From positions 1,574,913-1,638,912 of the forward strand of contig NZ_CM001841.1 of the NCBI RefSeq assembly GCF_000365305.1: a DNA stretch of 64,000 nt. The letters run 5' to 3'. The notes below the pieces were generated by a model. It saw nothing but the letters and a program-made list of their open reading frames with translations. It searched no databases and had not been told where the DNA came from. Numbering within the stretch: the stretch's first letter is position 1; every line of letters starts with the position of its first letter. The DNA is from Dickeya dianthicola NCPPB 453. GTDB lineage: Bacteria; Pseudomonadota; Gammaproteobacteria; Enterobacterales; Enterobacteriaceae. Positions 34,439-43,680 of this stretch are shown here, one piece after another. The position numbers and the translations under genes were made by a program.

Positions 34439-35273
34439 ACGATGGCGCGCCCCGTTCCCTTTACAGGAACGGCTGACGGCGAGGGCGATAACGAAAAAGA
34501 GCCCGCTTATCGCAATAAAAAAAAACCAGAACCACGGGTCGATATCATGAGAATGGAAATAGTCGAACAGGATGCCGTTCAGGGTGTAGCCAAGACCGAC
34601 GCCAGTCATCGAAAATAATCCCAGTATGCCCATGATGGTGCCGTTGGCGTTTGGCGGCGCATTGGCTATTGCCTGCGCATCTATCATTACCGTGAAAAAT
34701 ACCTCGGCGATACTGAAGAAGAATATGCCGATGGCGTAAAAAACCAGTTGTAACGGGGAATCGAGTAATGACGATATAGCAATCAGAATAAAGGCGACGG
34801 AAAAAACCAGAAAACCATAGGAAAGTTCGATGTCGGCGGTTTTTACTCTTCTGATAATAAACAGGTTTGAAAATATTACGGTGACCGCGTTAATGGTAAA
34901 TGTCATTCCGGATGCCAGTAATGAAATATTCAGAGAGGAATAAAGCGGAAATACCAGTTCGAGAAAGGTATAGAAATAAAAAAAGCATAATTGCATCAGA
35001 AATAACGGCCGTATATTGACTCGCCGGATCATTGATAGCCATTGCCAGGGCGATGCGCGTTGGCGATTGGCGTGAGAACTGGGGAAGTTGGAGAGCGCCA
35101 TCAGGTAGATTACCGCGACCACCACCAGGCCGGCGGCGTTGGCGTGACTGATATAAATATACAACATAATAAGGGATAATAAAAAAGGATGATAATACGG
35201 ATAAAAATGTCCCTGACAGCAAAAACCAGGGTTTATTGTTCAGCACTGCATTTTTTGTGAATAAAAACTTCAT
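34430..35273 (-). pseudogene. Decayed MFS transporter gene
   Basis: An N-terminal piece (ATG 35273, MKFLFTKNAVLNNKPWFLLS, first helix ending PYYVVYLYQ) changes frame near 35150-35170. It then continues as a 245-codon frame that looks like MFS helices 6 to 12: HANAAGLVVVAVIYLMAL, the central loop, then WFWFFFIAISGLFFVIAL. About 130 residues expected for helices 2 to 5 are missing. This is therefore an internal deletion plus a frame break rather than one sequencing slip. The gene is AT-richer than its neighbours. The original substrate cannot be told. Confidence 0.75.
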
Positions 35274-35362
35274 TATGGATAACCCTGTGATGTTCCGGCC
35301 GGTGGTTTTTTCCAACCCGCGGCGTTGTTTCTATTCTCTGGAATGACTTCCAATTAATGGTG

Positions 35363-35457
35363 TTATTTACAGTCTATTTGGTTATTTACAATCTATTTAA
35401 TTATTTGCAATCTATTTAGTTATTTACAATCTATGCGCTATTTCCCGTCTATGGCGC
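35363..35457. repeat. Tandem repeat, 19-bp unit, 4 to 5 copies
   Basis: Units at 35363, 35382, 35401 and 35420 share the consensus TTATTTACAATCTATTTAG. A degenerate fifth copy (35439-35457) keeps TATTT..C.TCTAT..CGC from the fourth. The array is AT-rich, near the 5' end of the decayed MFS gene and about 570 bp before cheV. Confidence 0.85.
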
Positions 35458-35633
35458 TAACCTTGCTGGAGAATGTGGGGCATGAGCGTAAACGACGGGT
35501 AATTTCACGCTCTGGGATTTCTCTTATTCGTTTGAGCTTTTTGTTAAATCCTGTCCTCTGGTGTTTTTAAATGTGATCTTATTTATAAAATGAATAGCAA
35601 CGAAGGCGCGGATGCCGCCGCGAGATCTTTTTC

Positions 35634-35667
35634 CGATAAGCGTGCTGATTAATAACCACGCTTATCG
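35634..35667. repeat. Perfect 11-bp inverted repeat with 12-base loop
   Basis: CGATAAGCGTG at 35634-35644 pairs exactly with CACGCTTATCG at 35657-35667. It could be a transcription terminator stem or a protein-binding palindrome. There is no T-run on either side, so its role is open. Confidence 0.6.
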
Positions 35668-36023
35668 AATACCTAACCGGGTCGCGCAGTAGGCTGATTT
35701 TTAATCATTTTCGGCGTGCTCCGGGTAACACCCGCATCACGCCCGTTTCAATAATGGTTAATCACTGGTCACAGGAGGCGAGTCGATTGTCATGGGAAAA
35801 TGGTGGATAAATGACCGGTGGTCTATGCTTTTTAAAACAGGAAGATGCGACGGATGACGTGAGACACATATTTTTCTTTTTGATGGTGTATAAGAAGTAA
35901 GAGTTATTTGAAGCGCGCCAGCGATCGCGTAGAGTGAGGTGGCAGGGTATTGCCCTGATTTGCCTGCATTACTGATGTTGCCTTGTAACCATACAATTAA
36001 TAATTATTTGCATTGAGGACAGA

Positions 36024-37001
36024 ATGGATAAATTTCAAAGAGAGATTGAGGAGAGAACCAATCTCACCTCATCCAACAAGTTTGAATTGTTATTGTTCCG
36101 TTTAGGATCGGCTACTGGTGAAGGGCCATCCGAGCTGTTCGGCATCAATGTGTTCAAGCTTCGTGAAATCGTTCCGATGCCAACCTTGACCAAAGCTGCG
36201 GGTATGAAACCGCCGATGCTTGGCATGATTAATATTCGCGGGCAGATTATTCCCGTTATCGATCTTCCGGCGGTCGTAGGATGTGCTGAGAGTACCGGTC
36301 GCAATATCCTGCTGGTGACGGAATATGCGCGCAGCACCCAGGCTTTTGCGGTCGAATCCGTTGATGACATCGTCCGTCTTGAGTGGAGTCAGGTCAATAC
36401 GGCTGAAGCAGGGGTCAGTAATACCTATATCACCAGTATTGCGCGTCTGGACAGCGATCCGTCGAGCAACCGTCTGGCGTTGGTGTTGGATGTGGAGCAG
36501 ATCCTGCACGACATTATTCCGACCGAGCGCGAGATTAAGATTGAAAATGTCGAAGAGAAAACCTTCCACCTGAAGCCCGGTGCGGTGGCGATTGTGGCCG
36601 AAGACTCCAAAGTGGCGCGAACGATGCTCGAAACGGGGCTGAAGGTGATGAATATTCCGTACATCATGCATATCACCGGACTGGAAGCCTGGAACAAGAT
36701 CAAGGCGATGGCGGCGGAAGCGAAGGCGGAAGGCCGGTCAATTTCGGACAAGATTGCCTTTGTACTGACCGACCTGGAAATGCCGGAAATGGATGGTTTT
36801 ACACTGACGCGCAATATCAAACGTGATGAAGTGCTTAAGAGCATCCCCGTTATTATCCACTCTTCTTTGTCCGGCACCGCCAACGAAGACCACGTACGTA
36901 ATGTGGGGGCGGATTCGTATGTGGCGAAATTCGAAATCAATGAACTGGCCGCCGCGATTCACAACGTGGTGGATCGTGTGAAACCGGCGTCAGCCAAATA
37001 A
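36024..37001 (+). CDS. cheV: Chemotaxis protein CheV
   Basis: This 325-aa cytoplasmic protein is a CheW-like scaffold (about 1-170, with LFGINVFKLREIVPMPTLTK and GMINIRGQIIPVIDLP) fused to a response-regulator receiver domain (about 185-315). The receiver has AIVAEDSKVARTML and FVLTDLEMPEMDGF; the Asp of the latter, near residue 250, is the predicted phosphorylation site. CheV couples receptors to CheA and aids adaptation. It stands alone, away from a flagellar cluster, as is common for cheV. Confidence 0.95.
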   Translation: MDKFQREIEERTNLTSSNKFELLLFRLGSATGEGPSELFGINVFKLREIVPMPTLTKAAGMKPPMLGMINIRGQIIPVIDLPAVVGCAESTGRNILLVTEYARSTQAFAVESVDDIVRLEWSQVNTAEAGVSNTYITSIARLDSDPSSNRLALVLDVEQILHDIIPTEREIKIENVEEKTFHLKPGAVAIVAEDSKVARTMLETGLKVMNIPYIMHITGLEAWNKIKAMAAEAKAEGRSISDKIAFVLTDLEMPEMDGFTLTRNIKRDEVLKSIPVIIHSSLSGTANEDHVRNVGADSYVAKFEINELAAAIHNVVDRVKPASAK

Positions 37002-37419
37002 TGTAAGCATTGCTGCACGGCCCCGGACTGCTCATCCGCAACGGGGCCGATAAACCCGCCGCCTCTCAGTCGGCGTGCCCTCTGGGCGATATTCCCCGTC
37101 TGCATCTGCCCGGTTTTTTTCTTCTGTGTATGCTTTTCTTTTCCGTCCACGTTTTGCTCTTTCTGCCAGCGCCTTCACCGTAACCGGACCTTTGCTCAGT
37201 CAAAAGCGCGGGGTCGATCACATTTGTTCCACATGGGGCTGATGAGGAAAACCGTGGGCGAAAGCGCGCTGGCGTGGTAATCGTCTCCGCTATGCCACTT
37301 ATCTTTACTCTAAAGCTAATGATTGCGATCGCTGCTTGATTGAAGCGAGATTAGCCGGAGAACATACTTTCCCCAGACCAAGGCAAATCAAAATGATGCG
37401 CTGAATCAGGAGGTTAATT
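37002..37419. other. Intergenic region, cheV end to mdc promoter
   Basis: A hairpin with arms CGGCCCC (37018-37024) and GGGGCCG (37043-37049) follows cheV and may end its transcript, though no T-run follows. The right part should hold the mdc promoter and MdcR site, which I could not define. AGGAGG lies just upstream of the mdcA ATG. Confidence 0.5.
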
Positions 37420-39075
37420 ATGTTGTCTGGGCAAACGTCACCGCGGCTCTGGAACACGCGCCGCAGTGAAAAACAACGGCGGAAGGCGTCGATACCCGTC
37501 CCGGGCAAGGTGCTTCCCACGGAACATCTTGTCGCTATGCTGGAAAAATTGATCGCTCCCGGCGATAGAGTGGTGCTGGAAGGCAATAACCAGAAGCAGG
37601 CCGATTTTCTCTCCCGCACGCTGGCGGAGGTCAACCCGCAGAAAGTGCATGATTTGCATATGATCATGCCGAGCGTCGGGCGCAGCGAGCATCTGGATAT
37701 TTTTGAGAAAGGTATCGCCCACAAGCTCGATTTCTCCTTCTCGGGTACGCAAAGTCTGCGCATTTCGCAATTGCTGGAAGATGGCGCGCTGGAAGTCGGT
37801 GCTATTCATACCTATATCGAACTCTATTCCCGCCTGTATGTTGACCTGATCCCCAATGTGGCGCTGGTGGCGGGTTATAAAGCCGACCGCAAAGGCAACC
37901 TGTACACCGGCCCGAGCACCGAAGATACACCGGCGCTGGTTGAAGCCGCCGCATTCCATGACGGCATTGTCATCGCCCAGGTCAATGAGCTGGTGGACGA
38001 CGAATGCGATTTACCGCGCGTGGATATCCCCGGTTCCTGGATTGATTACGTGGTGGTCGCCGACAAGCCGTTCTTTATCGAACCGCTGTTTACCCGCGAC
38101 CCTAGGTTGATCAAACAAGAGCACATTTTGATGGCGATGATGGCCATCAAGGGCATTTACGCCGAGCATCAGGTGCAGTCGCTCAACCACGGCATCGGTT
38201 TCAACACCGCGGCGATTGAGCTGTTGCTGCCGACCTATGGCGAACGTCTGGGGCTGAAAGGCAAAATCTGTAAACACTGGACCCTCAACCCGCATCCCAC
38301 CCTGATTCCGGCGATTGAAAGCGGCTGGGTCGATAGCGTTCACTGCTTTGGCGGCGAGCTGGGGATGGAAGCGTATATCGCCGCCCGGCCGGACGTGTTC
38401 TTCACCGGCGCCGATGGCTCCATGCGCTCCAACCGCGCGTTTTGCCAGCTGGCGGGGCAGTACGCCGTGGACATGTTCATCGGTTCGACATTGCAGGTCG
38501 ATGGGCTGGGCAACTCCTCCACCGTCACCAAAGGGCGTCTTTCCGGCTTCGGCGGCGCGCCCAACATGGGGCATGACCCGCACGGTCGCCGCCACGCCAC
38601 GCCGGCATGGCTTGCCATGATCAACGAACCCGACCCGATGCAGCGCGGGCGCAAGCTGGTGGTGCAAATGGTGGAAACCTTCCAGGCCGGCGTCAAACCG
38701 ACCTTTGTGGAAAAACTCGACGCGGTGGAGGTGGCGAAGGCCGCCGGTATGCCGCTGGCGCCGGTGATGATTTATGGCGACGACGTCACCCATGTGCTGA
38801 CGGAAGAAGGCATCGCCTATCTCTATCGCGCCGACAGCCTGGAGGAACGCCGGGCGATGGTGGCGGCGGTAGCCGGGATCACCGACATCGGGCTGGGGGT
38901 AGACGCGCAGCGCGTGGCGGAGTTCCGCCGCAACGGCAAGGTGGCTTACCCGGAAGATTTGGGGATCCGCCGTACCGAGGCCACCCGTTCGCTGTTGGCG
39001 GCCGGCAGCGTGGCCGATCTGGTGGAATGGTCGGGCGGCTTGTACCAGCCGCCGGCAAAATTCCGGAGCTGGTAA
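37420..39075 (+). CDS. mdcA: Malonate decarboxylase alpha subunit (ACP transferase)
   Basis: This 551-aa protein is the CoA-transferase-like alpha subunit. It exchanges acetyl-ACP with malonate to give malonyl-ACP and acetate. Recognisable segments are VLEGNNQKQADFLSRTLAEV, GADGSMRSNRAFCQLAGQYA and GFGGAPNMGHDPHGRRHATP. The length fits the family. AGGAGG sits nine bases before the ATG. It is first in mdcABCDEFGH, whose order equals that of Klebsiella pneumoniae, and mdcB follows immediately after its stop codon. Confidence 0.95.
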   Translation: MLSGQTSPRLWNTRRSEKQRRKASIPVPGKVLPTEHLVAMLEKLIAPGDRVVLEGNNQKQADFLSRTLAEVNPQKVHDLHMIMPSVGRSEHLDIFEKGIAHKLDFSFSGTQSLRISQLLEDGALEVGAIHTYIELYSRLYVDLIPNVALVAGYKADRKGNLYTGPSTEDTPALVEAAAFHDGIVIAQVNELVDDECDLPRVDIPGSWIDYVVVADKPFFIEPLFTRDPRLIKQEHILMAMMAIKGIYAEHQVQSLNHGIGFNTAAIELLLPTYGERLGLKGKICKHWTLNPHPTLIPAIESGWVDSVHCFGGELGMEAYIAARPDVFFTGADGSMRSNRAFCQLAGQYAVDMFIGSTLQVDGLGNSSTVTKGRLSGFGGAPNMGHDPHGRRHATPAWLAMINEPDPMQRGRKLVVQMVETFQAGVKPTFVEKLDAVEVAKAAGMPLAPVMIYGDDVTHVLTEEGIAYLYRADSLEERRAMVAAVAGITDIGLGVDAQRVAEFRRNGKVAYPEDLGIRRTEATRSLLAAGSVADLVEWSGGLYQPPAKFRSW

Positions 39076-39933
39076 ATGAAGCCGCAGCGACAGTCCGACG
39101 CGCACGGGTATGCGCACTGGCTGGCCGAGGCCGCCACGCGCTGCCTGATTGAAGAAGCGCGGCTCAGCCCCAAACCGGGGCTGGTCGATGGCCGCGGCAA
39201 CGGCGCGCATCAGGATTTGACGCTCGCGCTGATGGAGCGCTCCGCCCACAGCCTGACCGCCACCTTTCATTCGCTGGCGCTTCAGTGCTGGCAACGCCCG
39301 GCGGATGCCGCGTTGCGCCAGTTGGTTGGCCGGGTGGGGCGTGAAGGCGAGCAGCGCATGATGCTGGCGACCGACGGCGTGAATACGCACCGCGGCGCCA
39401 TCTGGGCGCTGGGGCTGTTGGTCAGCGCGGCGGCGATGCTCGGCGGTGCCGGCGCCTCGCAGGCTATCGCAGACACGGCGGCGCGCCTTGCCCGCCTGCC
39501 GGATAACGCCGCGCCGGCTGCCTTCAGCAATGGACGACGGGCGACGCGGCGTTATCAGGTTCCCGGTGCGCGCGAAGAGGCGCAGCAGGGTTTCCCGCAC
39601 ATTACCCGGCTGGCGCTGCCGCAACTGCTGCGCAGCCGTCGGCAAGGGGCCAGCGAGAACGCGGCGCGGCTGGATGCGCTGATGGCGGTCATGACCTCGC
39701 TGAGCGATACCTGCGTGCTGTCGCGCGCCGGGCTGGACGGACTGGAAGCGATGCAACGCGGCGCGCGGGCGGTATTGGCGGCCGGCGGCGCGTCTCATCC
39801 CGCCGGGCGGCGGGCGCTGGAACAACTGGATGCGCGCATGCTGGCGCTGAACGCGTCGCCGGGCGGCGCGGCCGATCTGCTGGCCGCTACGCTATTGCTT
39901 GATGGTATCGCACAGCCATCTTTATACGATTAA
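39076..39933 (+). CDS. mdcB: Triphosphoribosyl-dephospho-CoA synthase
   Basis: This 285-aa protein makes 2'-(5''-triphosphoribosyl)-3'-dephospho-CoA from ATP and dephospho-CoA, the prosthetic-group precursor for MdcC. The family signature [18 protein letters not shown] is near residues 35-52. Its start directly abuts the mdcA stop. The related citrate lyase protein is CitG; the context settles the assignment. Confidence 0.92.
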   Translation: MKPQRQSDAHGYAHWLAEAATRCLIEEARLSPKPGLVDGRGNGAHQDLTLALMERSAHSLTATFHSLALQCWQRPADAALRQLVGRVGREGEQRMMLATDGVNTHRGAIWALGLLVSAAAMLGGAGASQAIADTAARLARLPDNAAPAAFSNGRRATRRYQVPGAREEAQQGFPHITRLALPQLLRSRRQGASENAARLDALMAVMTSLSDTCVLSRAGLDGLEAMQRGARAVLAAGGASHPAGRRALEQLDARMLALNASPGGAADLLAATLLLDGIAQPSLYD

Positions 39934-39942
39934 GAGGGTGTT

Positions 39943-40242
39943 ATGGAACACATTACATTGTCATTCCCGGCCACCCGCACGGCCAGCGGCAACGCACTGG
40001 CGGGCGTGGTGGGCTCCGGTGATATGGAAGTGCTGTTAACGGCGAACGCCGGACAGACGCTCACCATCGACATCACCACCTCGGTGGATAACAGCCGGGC
40101 GCGCTGGCAGGCGCTGTTCGACCGGTTACGTTCGCTCGGCGGCCTGCCTGCCGGCGCCATGACCATTCATGACTTCGGCGCCACACCCGGTGTGGCACGC
40201 ATCCGTATCGAACAGGTTTTTGAAGGGGTGAATCATGCGTGA
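39943..40242 (+). CDS. mdcC: Malonate decarboxylase acyl carrier protein (delta subunit)
   Basis: This 99-aa protein is the ACP subunit that carries the acetyl/malonyl thioester. The sequence GVVGSGDMEVLL places Ser-25 where the phosphoribosyl-dephospho-CoA group is attached in the Klebsiella protein. It lies 9 bp after mdcB and overlaps mdcD by 8 bp. Confidence 0.93.
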   Translation: MEHITLSFPATRTASGNALAGVVGSGDMEVLLTANAGQTLTIDITTSVDNSRARWQALFDRLRSLGGLPAGAMTIHDFGATPGVARIRIEQVFEGVNHA

Positions 40243-41068
40243 CGACCACAGTTTTATCGAACTCAAAGCGCGGGAGCGCGCCCGCGCGCTGCTGGATGAC
40301 GACAGCTACCGCGAATTGCTCGACCCGTTTGACGGCATCGTCTCGCCGTGGCTGGGGCCGCAGGGGATCGTGGTGCAGTCCGACGACGGCATGGTGGTGG
40401 CGAAAGGCACGCTGCAAGGCAAACCGACGGTGGTGATCGCCATTGAAGGCGCGTTTCAGGGCGGCAGCATGGGGGAAGTCTCCGGCGCCAAAATGGCCGC
40501 GGCATTGGAACTGGCGGCGGACGATTGGCGCAACGCTATCCCGACGCAGGCGATTTTGTGTCTGGAAACCGGCGGCGTGCGCTTGCAGGAAGCCAATCTG
40601 GGGCTGGCGGCGATCGCCGATATCCACGCCGCTATCGTCGACCTGCGCCGCTACACGCCGGTGATCGGCATCATCGCCGGCACGGTGGGCTGCTTTGGCG
40701 GCATGTCTATCGCCGCTGCGCTGTGCAGCCATCTGATCGTCACCCGCGAGGCGCGTCTTGGGCTTAACGGCCCGCAGGTGATCGAACAGGAAGCGGGCAT
40801 TGCCGAGTACGACTCGCGCGACCGCCCGTTCATCTGGAGCATGACCGGCGGCGAAATCCGCCACCGCAGCGGCCTGGCCGACAGTCTGGCGGCCGACGGC
40901 GTTAACGCCGTCAAACAGGCGGTGAATGACGCGCTCGCCGGCGGCGTACCGGCGCAACACCGTTCGGATAACTACGCGTGGTATCTGGCGCGGCTGACCG
41001 GCGCCGATACGCGTGTGCAGGCCGACACGCAACAGATCCAACAGCTTTTCGGGGAGGTAAACCCATGA
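40235..41068 (+). CDS. mdcD: Malonate decarboxylase beta subunit
   Basis: This 277-aa protein has a carboxyltransferase (crotonase-like) fold. With MdcE it decarboxylates malonyl-ACP to acetyl-ACP without biotin. Segments include LSPWLGPQG-like VSPWLGPQGIVVQSDDGMVV, IEGAFQGGSMGEVSGAKMA and ETGGVRLQEANLGLAAIADI. It overlaps mdcC by 8 bp and mdcE by ATGA, consistent with coupled translation of complex subunits. Confidence 0.93.
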   Translation: MRDDHSFIELKARERARALLDDDSYRELLDPFDGIVSPWLGPQGIVVQSDDGMVVAKGTLQGKPTVVIAIEGAFQGGSMGEVSGAKMAAALELAADDWRNAIPTQAILCLETGGVRLQEANLGLAAIADIHAAIVDLRRYTPVIGIIAGTVGCFGGMSIAAALCSHLIVTREARLGLNGPQVIEQEAGIAEYDSRDRPFIWSMTGGEIRHRSGLADSLAADGVNAVKQAVNDALAGGVPAQHRSDNYAWYLARLTGADTRVQADTQQIQQLFGEVNP

Positions 41069-41865
41069 GTCAGGTAGCACATCGCGGCGCATTGTGGCTG
41101 GACGCGCTGGCACACGGTAAACCGCGGCTGGCCGGGCTGTGCCCGTCGGTACAGGCGGCTGACGGCGACATCGCCGGCGAAGCGGTCCGTTTTATCGCCG
41201 TTGTTCCTGACGCGGATAACCACTACCCGCGCGCCGTAAAGGGCGAAGTGGGGCTGCTGGAAGGGTGGACGCTGGCGAAAGTGGTACATGAGACGCTGGC
41301 GGCGGACCGCCACAGCGACAAAAAACGGCCGATTGTGGCGGTGATCGACGTGCCCAGCCAGGCGTATGGCCGCCGGGAGGAAGCGTTCGGCATCCATCAG
41401 GCGTTGGCGGCGTCGGCAGGCGCTTACGCCGCGGCGCGTCTCGCCGGTCATCCGGTCATCGGGCTGATCGTCGGCAAGGCGATGTCCGGCGCGTTTCTGG
41501 CCCACGGCTATCAGGCCAATCGGCTGATCGCCTTTAATGACCCAGAGGTACAGATTCACGCGATGGGTAAGGCCTCCGCGGCGCGCATCACGCTCAGAAG
41601 CGTGGAAGAATTGGAAAAGCTGGCTGCCGCCATCCCGCCGATGGCGTATGACATTCGCAACTACGCCACGCTGGGATTGCTGTCGACGCTGCTGGATATC
41701 GGTAATCCGGATGCGCCGTCCGCCGGCGATGTGGCGCAGGTGACCGCCGCGTTGCAGCAGGCGGTGACCGACGCCCGCCGCGACCCGTCGCTGAAAACGC
41801 GACTGGGCGCGGACAACCGGCGCAGTTCTTCGCAGGTGCGTGAACGGATGCGCGCGCAGTGGTAA
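41065..41865 (+). CDS. mdcE: Malonate decarboxylase gamma subunit
   Basis: This 266-aa protein starts at MSQVAHRGALWL (ATG 41065, ATGA overlap with mdcD, GGGGAGG site). It is the second carboxyltransferase-like half of the decarboxylase, with PIVAVIDVPSQAYGRREEAFGI, GLIVGKAMSGAFLAHGYQANR and MGKASAARITLRSVEELEKL. The longer frame found upstream is an artefact of reading into mdcD. A 233-bp gap with a hairpin separates it from mdcF. Confidence 0.93.
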   Translation: MSQVAHRGALWLDALAHGKPRLAGLCPSVQAADGDIAGEAVRFIAVVPDADNHYPRAVKGEVGLLEGWTLAKVVHETLAADRHSDKKRPIVAVIDVPSQAYGRREEAFGIHQALAASAGAYAAARLAGHPVIGLIVGKAMSGAFLAHGYQANRLIAFNDPEVQIHAMGKASAARITLRSVEELEKLAAAIPPMAYDIRNYATLGLLSTLLDIGNPDAPSAGDVAQVTAALQQAVTDARRDPSLKTRLGADNRRSSSQVRERMRAQW

Positions 41866-41973
41866 GCGCGGTCAACCGCGCTGCCAGATAAGTCACACAC
41901 CGGTGGCCTCGTGTTAATCCGCGACGGCCACCTGCCAGTAAGCCAATAAAGAGACCTGCCGGAAAAGGGCAAC

Positions 41974-41991
41974 GGGCGTCATCGGACGCCC
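41974..41991 (+). terminator. Hairpin between mdcE and mdcF
   Basis: GGGCGTC (41974-41980) and GACGCCC (41985-41991) form a perfect 7-bp stem with an ATCG tetraloop. No T-run follows, so it looks more like an mRNA-stability or partial-termination element that would lower mdcFGH expression relative to mdcABCDE. Confidence 0.45.
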
Positions 41992-42098
41992 ACCGCCGCC
42001 CTTTGTCTGAAAATACCAGGCTGTGCCCGCCATGATGCGGGACACAAGCCTAACCATCGCGCTGGAACTGATACTCTTTTATTACAGGTGAATACGAT

Positions 42099-43058
42099 AT
42101 GACTTATGTAATTGTTCATGCCCTCGCGCCGATTTTTATCATCATGTTGCTGGGGTTCTGGGCCGGCAAAGCCAAATTGGTGGATAACAACAATGTCGCG
42201 CTGCTCAATATTTTCGTGATGGATTTTGCGCTGCCGGCGGCGCTGTTCAGCGCCACGGTGCAAACGCCCTGGTCCGGCATTGTCCAACAGGCGCCACTGA
42301 TTGTGGTGCTGACGCTGGCGATGTGGATAACCTACGCGGCCATTTATTTTCTGGCTGTCAATGTGTTTCATAAAACCCCGCAGGACGCCGCGGTGCTGAC
42401 GCTCACCGTGGCGTTGCCTAACTACGCGGCGCTCGGCCTGCCGATCCTCGGCAGCGTGCTGGGCGACGGCTCGGCCACGTCGCTGTCGGTGGCGGTGTCC
42501 ATCGCCTGTGGTTCGGTACTGATGACGCCGTTCTGTTTGCTGATTCTGGAGCGTGAAAAGGCGCGTGCGTCAGGCGGCAGCCAGACCTCTACGCTGTCGA
42601 TGCTGCCGGTGCTGATGTGGCGGTCGGTGAAAAAACCGATCGTGCTGGGGCCGTTGCTGGGCGTGGTGTTGTCCGCCATCGGTCTTCACATGCCGGAATT
42701 GCTGCTGGCGGCAATCAAGCCGCTGGGGTTATCCGCCACCGCGACGGCACTGTTCCTGACCGGGGTTATCCTCTCGGCGCGTCAGTTGAAAATCAACCCG
42801 GTGGTCACTACCGCGGTGCTGACCAAGCTGCTGATTCAACCGGCGCTGGCGTGGGCGGTGGTGCTGGTGTTGGGGCTGCACGGTTCGGTGGCGATCACCG
42901 CGATTCTGATGATTGCCCTGTCCGCCGGCTTTTTCGGTGTGGTTTTCGGTAACCGGTTCGGCGTGCAGTCGCCGGATGCAGAAGCGGTGCTGTTGTTAAG
43001 CTCGGTGCTGTGTATCCTGTCGTTACCGCTGTTTATTACGCTGACATCAGGAATGTGA
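42099..43058 (+). CDS. mdcF: Malonate transporter, AEC family
   Basis: This 319-aa membrane protein of the auxin-efflux-carrier family has about ten hydrophobic helices, starting MTYVIVHALAPIFIIMLLGF and with VALPNYAALGLPILGSVLG in the middle. MdcF is the malonate carrier of the Klebsiella mdc cluster. It lies 233 bp after mdcE and 3 bp before mdcG. Confidence 0.9.
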   Translation: MTYVIVHALAPIFIIMLLGFWAGKAKLVDNNNVALLNIFVMDFALPAALFSATVQTPWSGIVQQAPLIVVLTLAMWITYAAIYFLAVNVFHKTPQDAAVLTLTVALPNYAALGLPILGSVLGDGSATSLSVAVSIACGSVLMTPFCLLILEREKARASGGSQTSTLSMLPVLMWRSVKKPIVLGPLLGVVLSAIGLHMPELLLAAIKPLGLSATATALFLTGVILSARQLKINPVVTTAVLTKLLIQPALAWAVVLVLGLHGSVAITAILMIALSAGFFGVVFGNRFGVQSPDAEAVLLLSSVLCILSLPLFITLTSGM

Positions 43059-43061
43059 ATC

Positions 43062-43679
43062 ATGGCAACGACACGCCCGCACGATCTGTTATGGCTGACG
43101 TCCCGCGACGCGCTGGAGGAGATCGACGCGCGCTGGGTACACAGCCAATGGCGCCCGGCTCTGCCGGTGGTGGTGCGGCGTGACGTTGACCCGGCCGGAC
43201 GGGTTCCGGTGGGGGTGCGTGGTCTGCGGCGCGACCAGCGCGCCGCCGGATGGGTGGCGGCCGCGCACATTGTCCGGGTGGTAACGCCGGAAATGCTGCG
43301 CGAGTTGCCATCGCTGTTGGATTCGCCGTTTGTGTCGCAACCGCCGGTGCAGGTCGCCATTCAACTGGCGCAGCAGCGCTGGCCGTGGCAATGGGGCATC
43401 ACCGGCGGTACGGGATACGCGTTGGCGACCCAGGTGCCGGTGCTGCATGCCGACAGTGACCTGGACTTGCTGATTCGCGCGCCTCAGGCGTTGGACCGCG
43501 ACGCGCTGGCGGACTGGCAACGGCAACTGTCGTCGTCGCGGCTGTGCCGGGCCGATACGCAAGTGGAAACCCCCAACGGCGGTTTTGCGCTGGCTGAATG
43601 GCTGAGAGACGGGCAGGCGTTGTTGAAAACCGACCGCGGGCCGCGACGGGTCAGCGACCCGTGGTCAATGGAGTGGTGA
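43062..43679 (+). CDS. mdcG: Phosphoribosyl-dephospho-CoA transferase (holo-ACP synthase)
   Basis: This 205-aa protein transfers the phosphoribosyl-dephospho-CoA group onto apo-MdcC. LHADSDLDLLIRAP near residue 128 is the nucleotidyltransferase metal-binding Asp motif. RPHDLLWLTS at the N-terminus and SPFVSQPPVQVAIQLAQQRWPWQWG are typical of MdcG. It sits between mdcF (3-bp gap) and mdcH (1-bp gap). Confidence 0.92.
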   Translation: MATTRPHDLLWLTSRDALEEIDARWVHSQWRPALPVVVRRDVDPAGRVPVGVRGLRRDQRAAGWVAAAHIVRVVTPEMLRELPSLLDSPFVSQPPVQVAIQLAQQRWPWQWGITGGTGYALATQVPVLHADSDLDLLIRAPQALDRDALADWQRQLSSSRLCRADTQVETPNGGFALAEWLRDGQALLKTDRGPRRVSDPWSMEW

Positions 43680-43680
43680 G

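Larger units (their letters stand above)
35274..36023. other. Gene-free AT-rich region upstream of cheV
   Basis: This 750-bp region has no convincing gene on either strand. It holds the 19-bp tandem array (35363-35457), a perfect 11-bp inverted repeat (35634-35667) and the cheV leader, with GAGGACAG just before the cheV ATG. I looked for a flagellar sigma-28 promoter and found only weak resemblance near 35835-35865. Confidence 0.55.

Noticed and set aside
35830-35870. Sigma-28 flagellar promoter for cheV
   Set aside because: TAAAACAG is followed by GACGGATGA-like sequence at roughly the right distance, but the match to TAAA-N15-GCCGATAA is too poor and it lies about 170 bp from the gene.
38011-39825. 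604-codon minus-strand frame opposite mdcA-mdcB
   Set aside because: It lies entirely antisense to two certain mdc genes, spans their boundary and has shadow-type composition.
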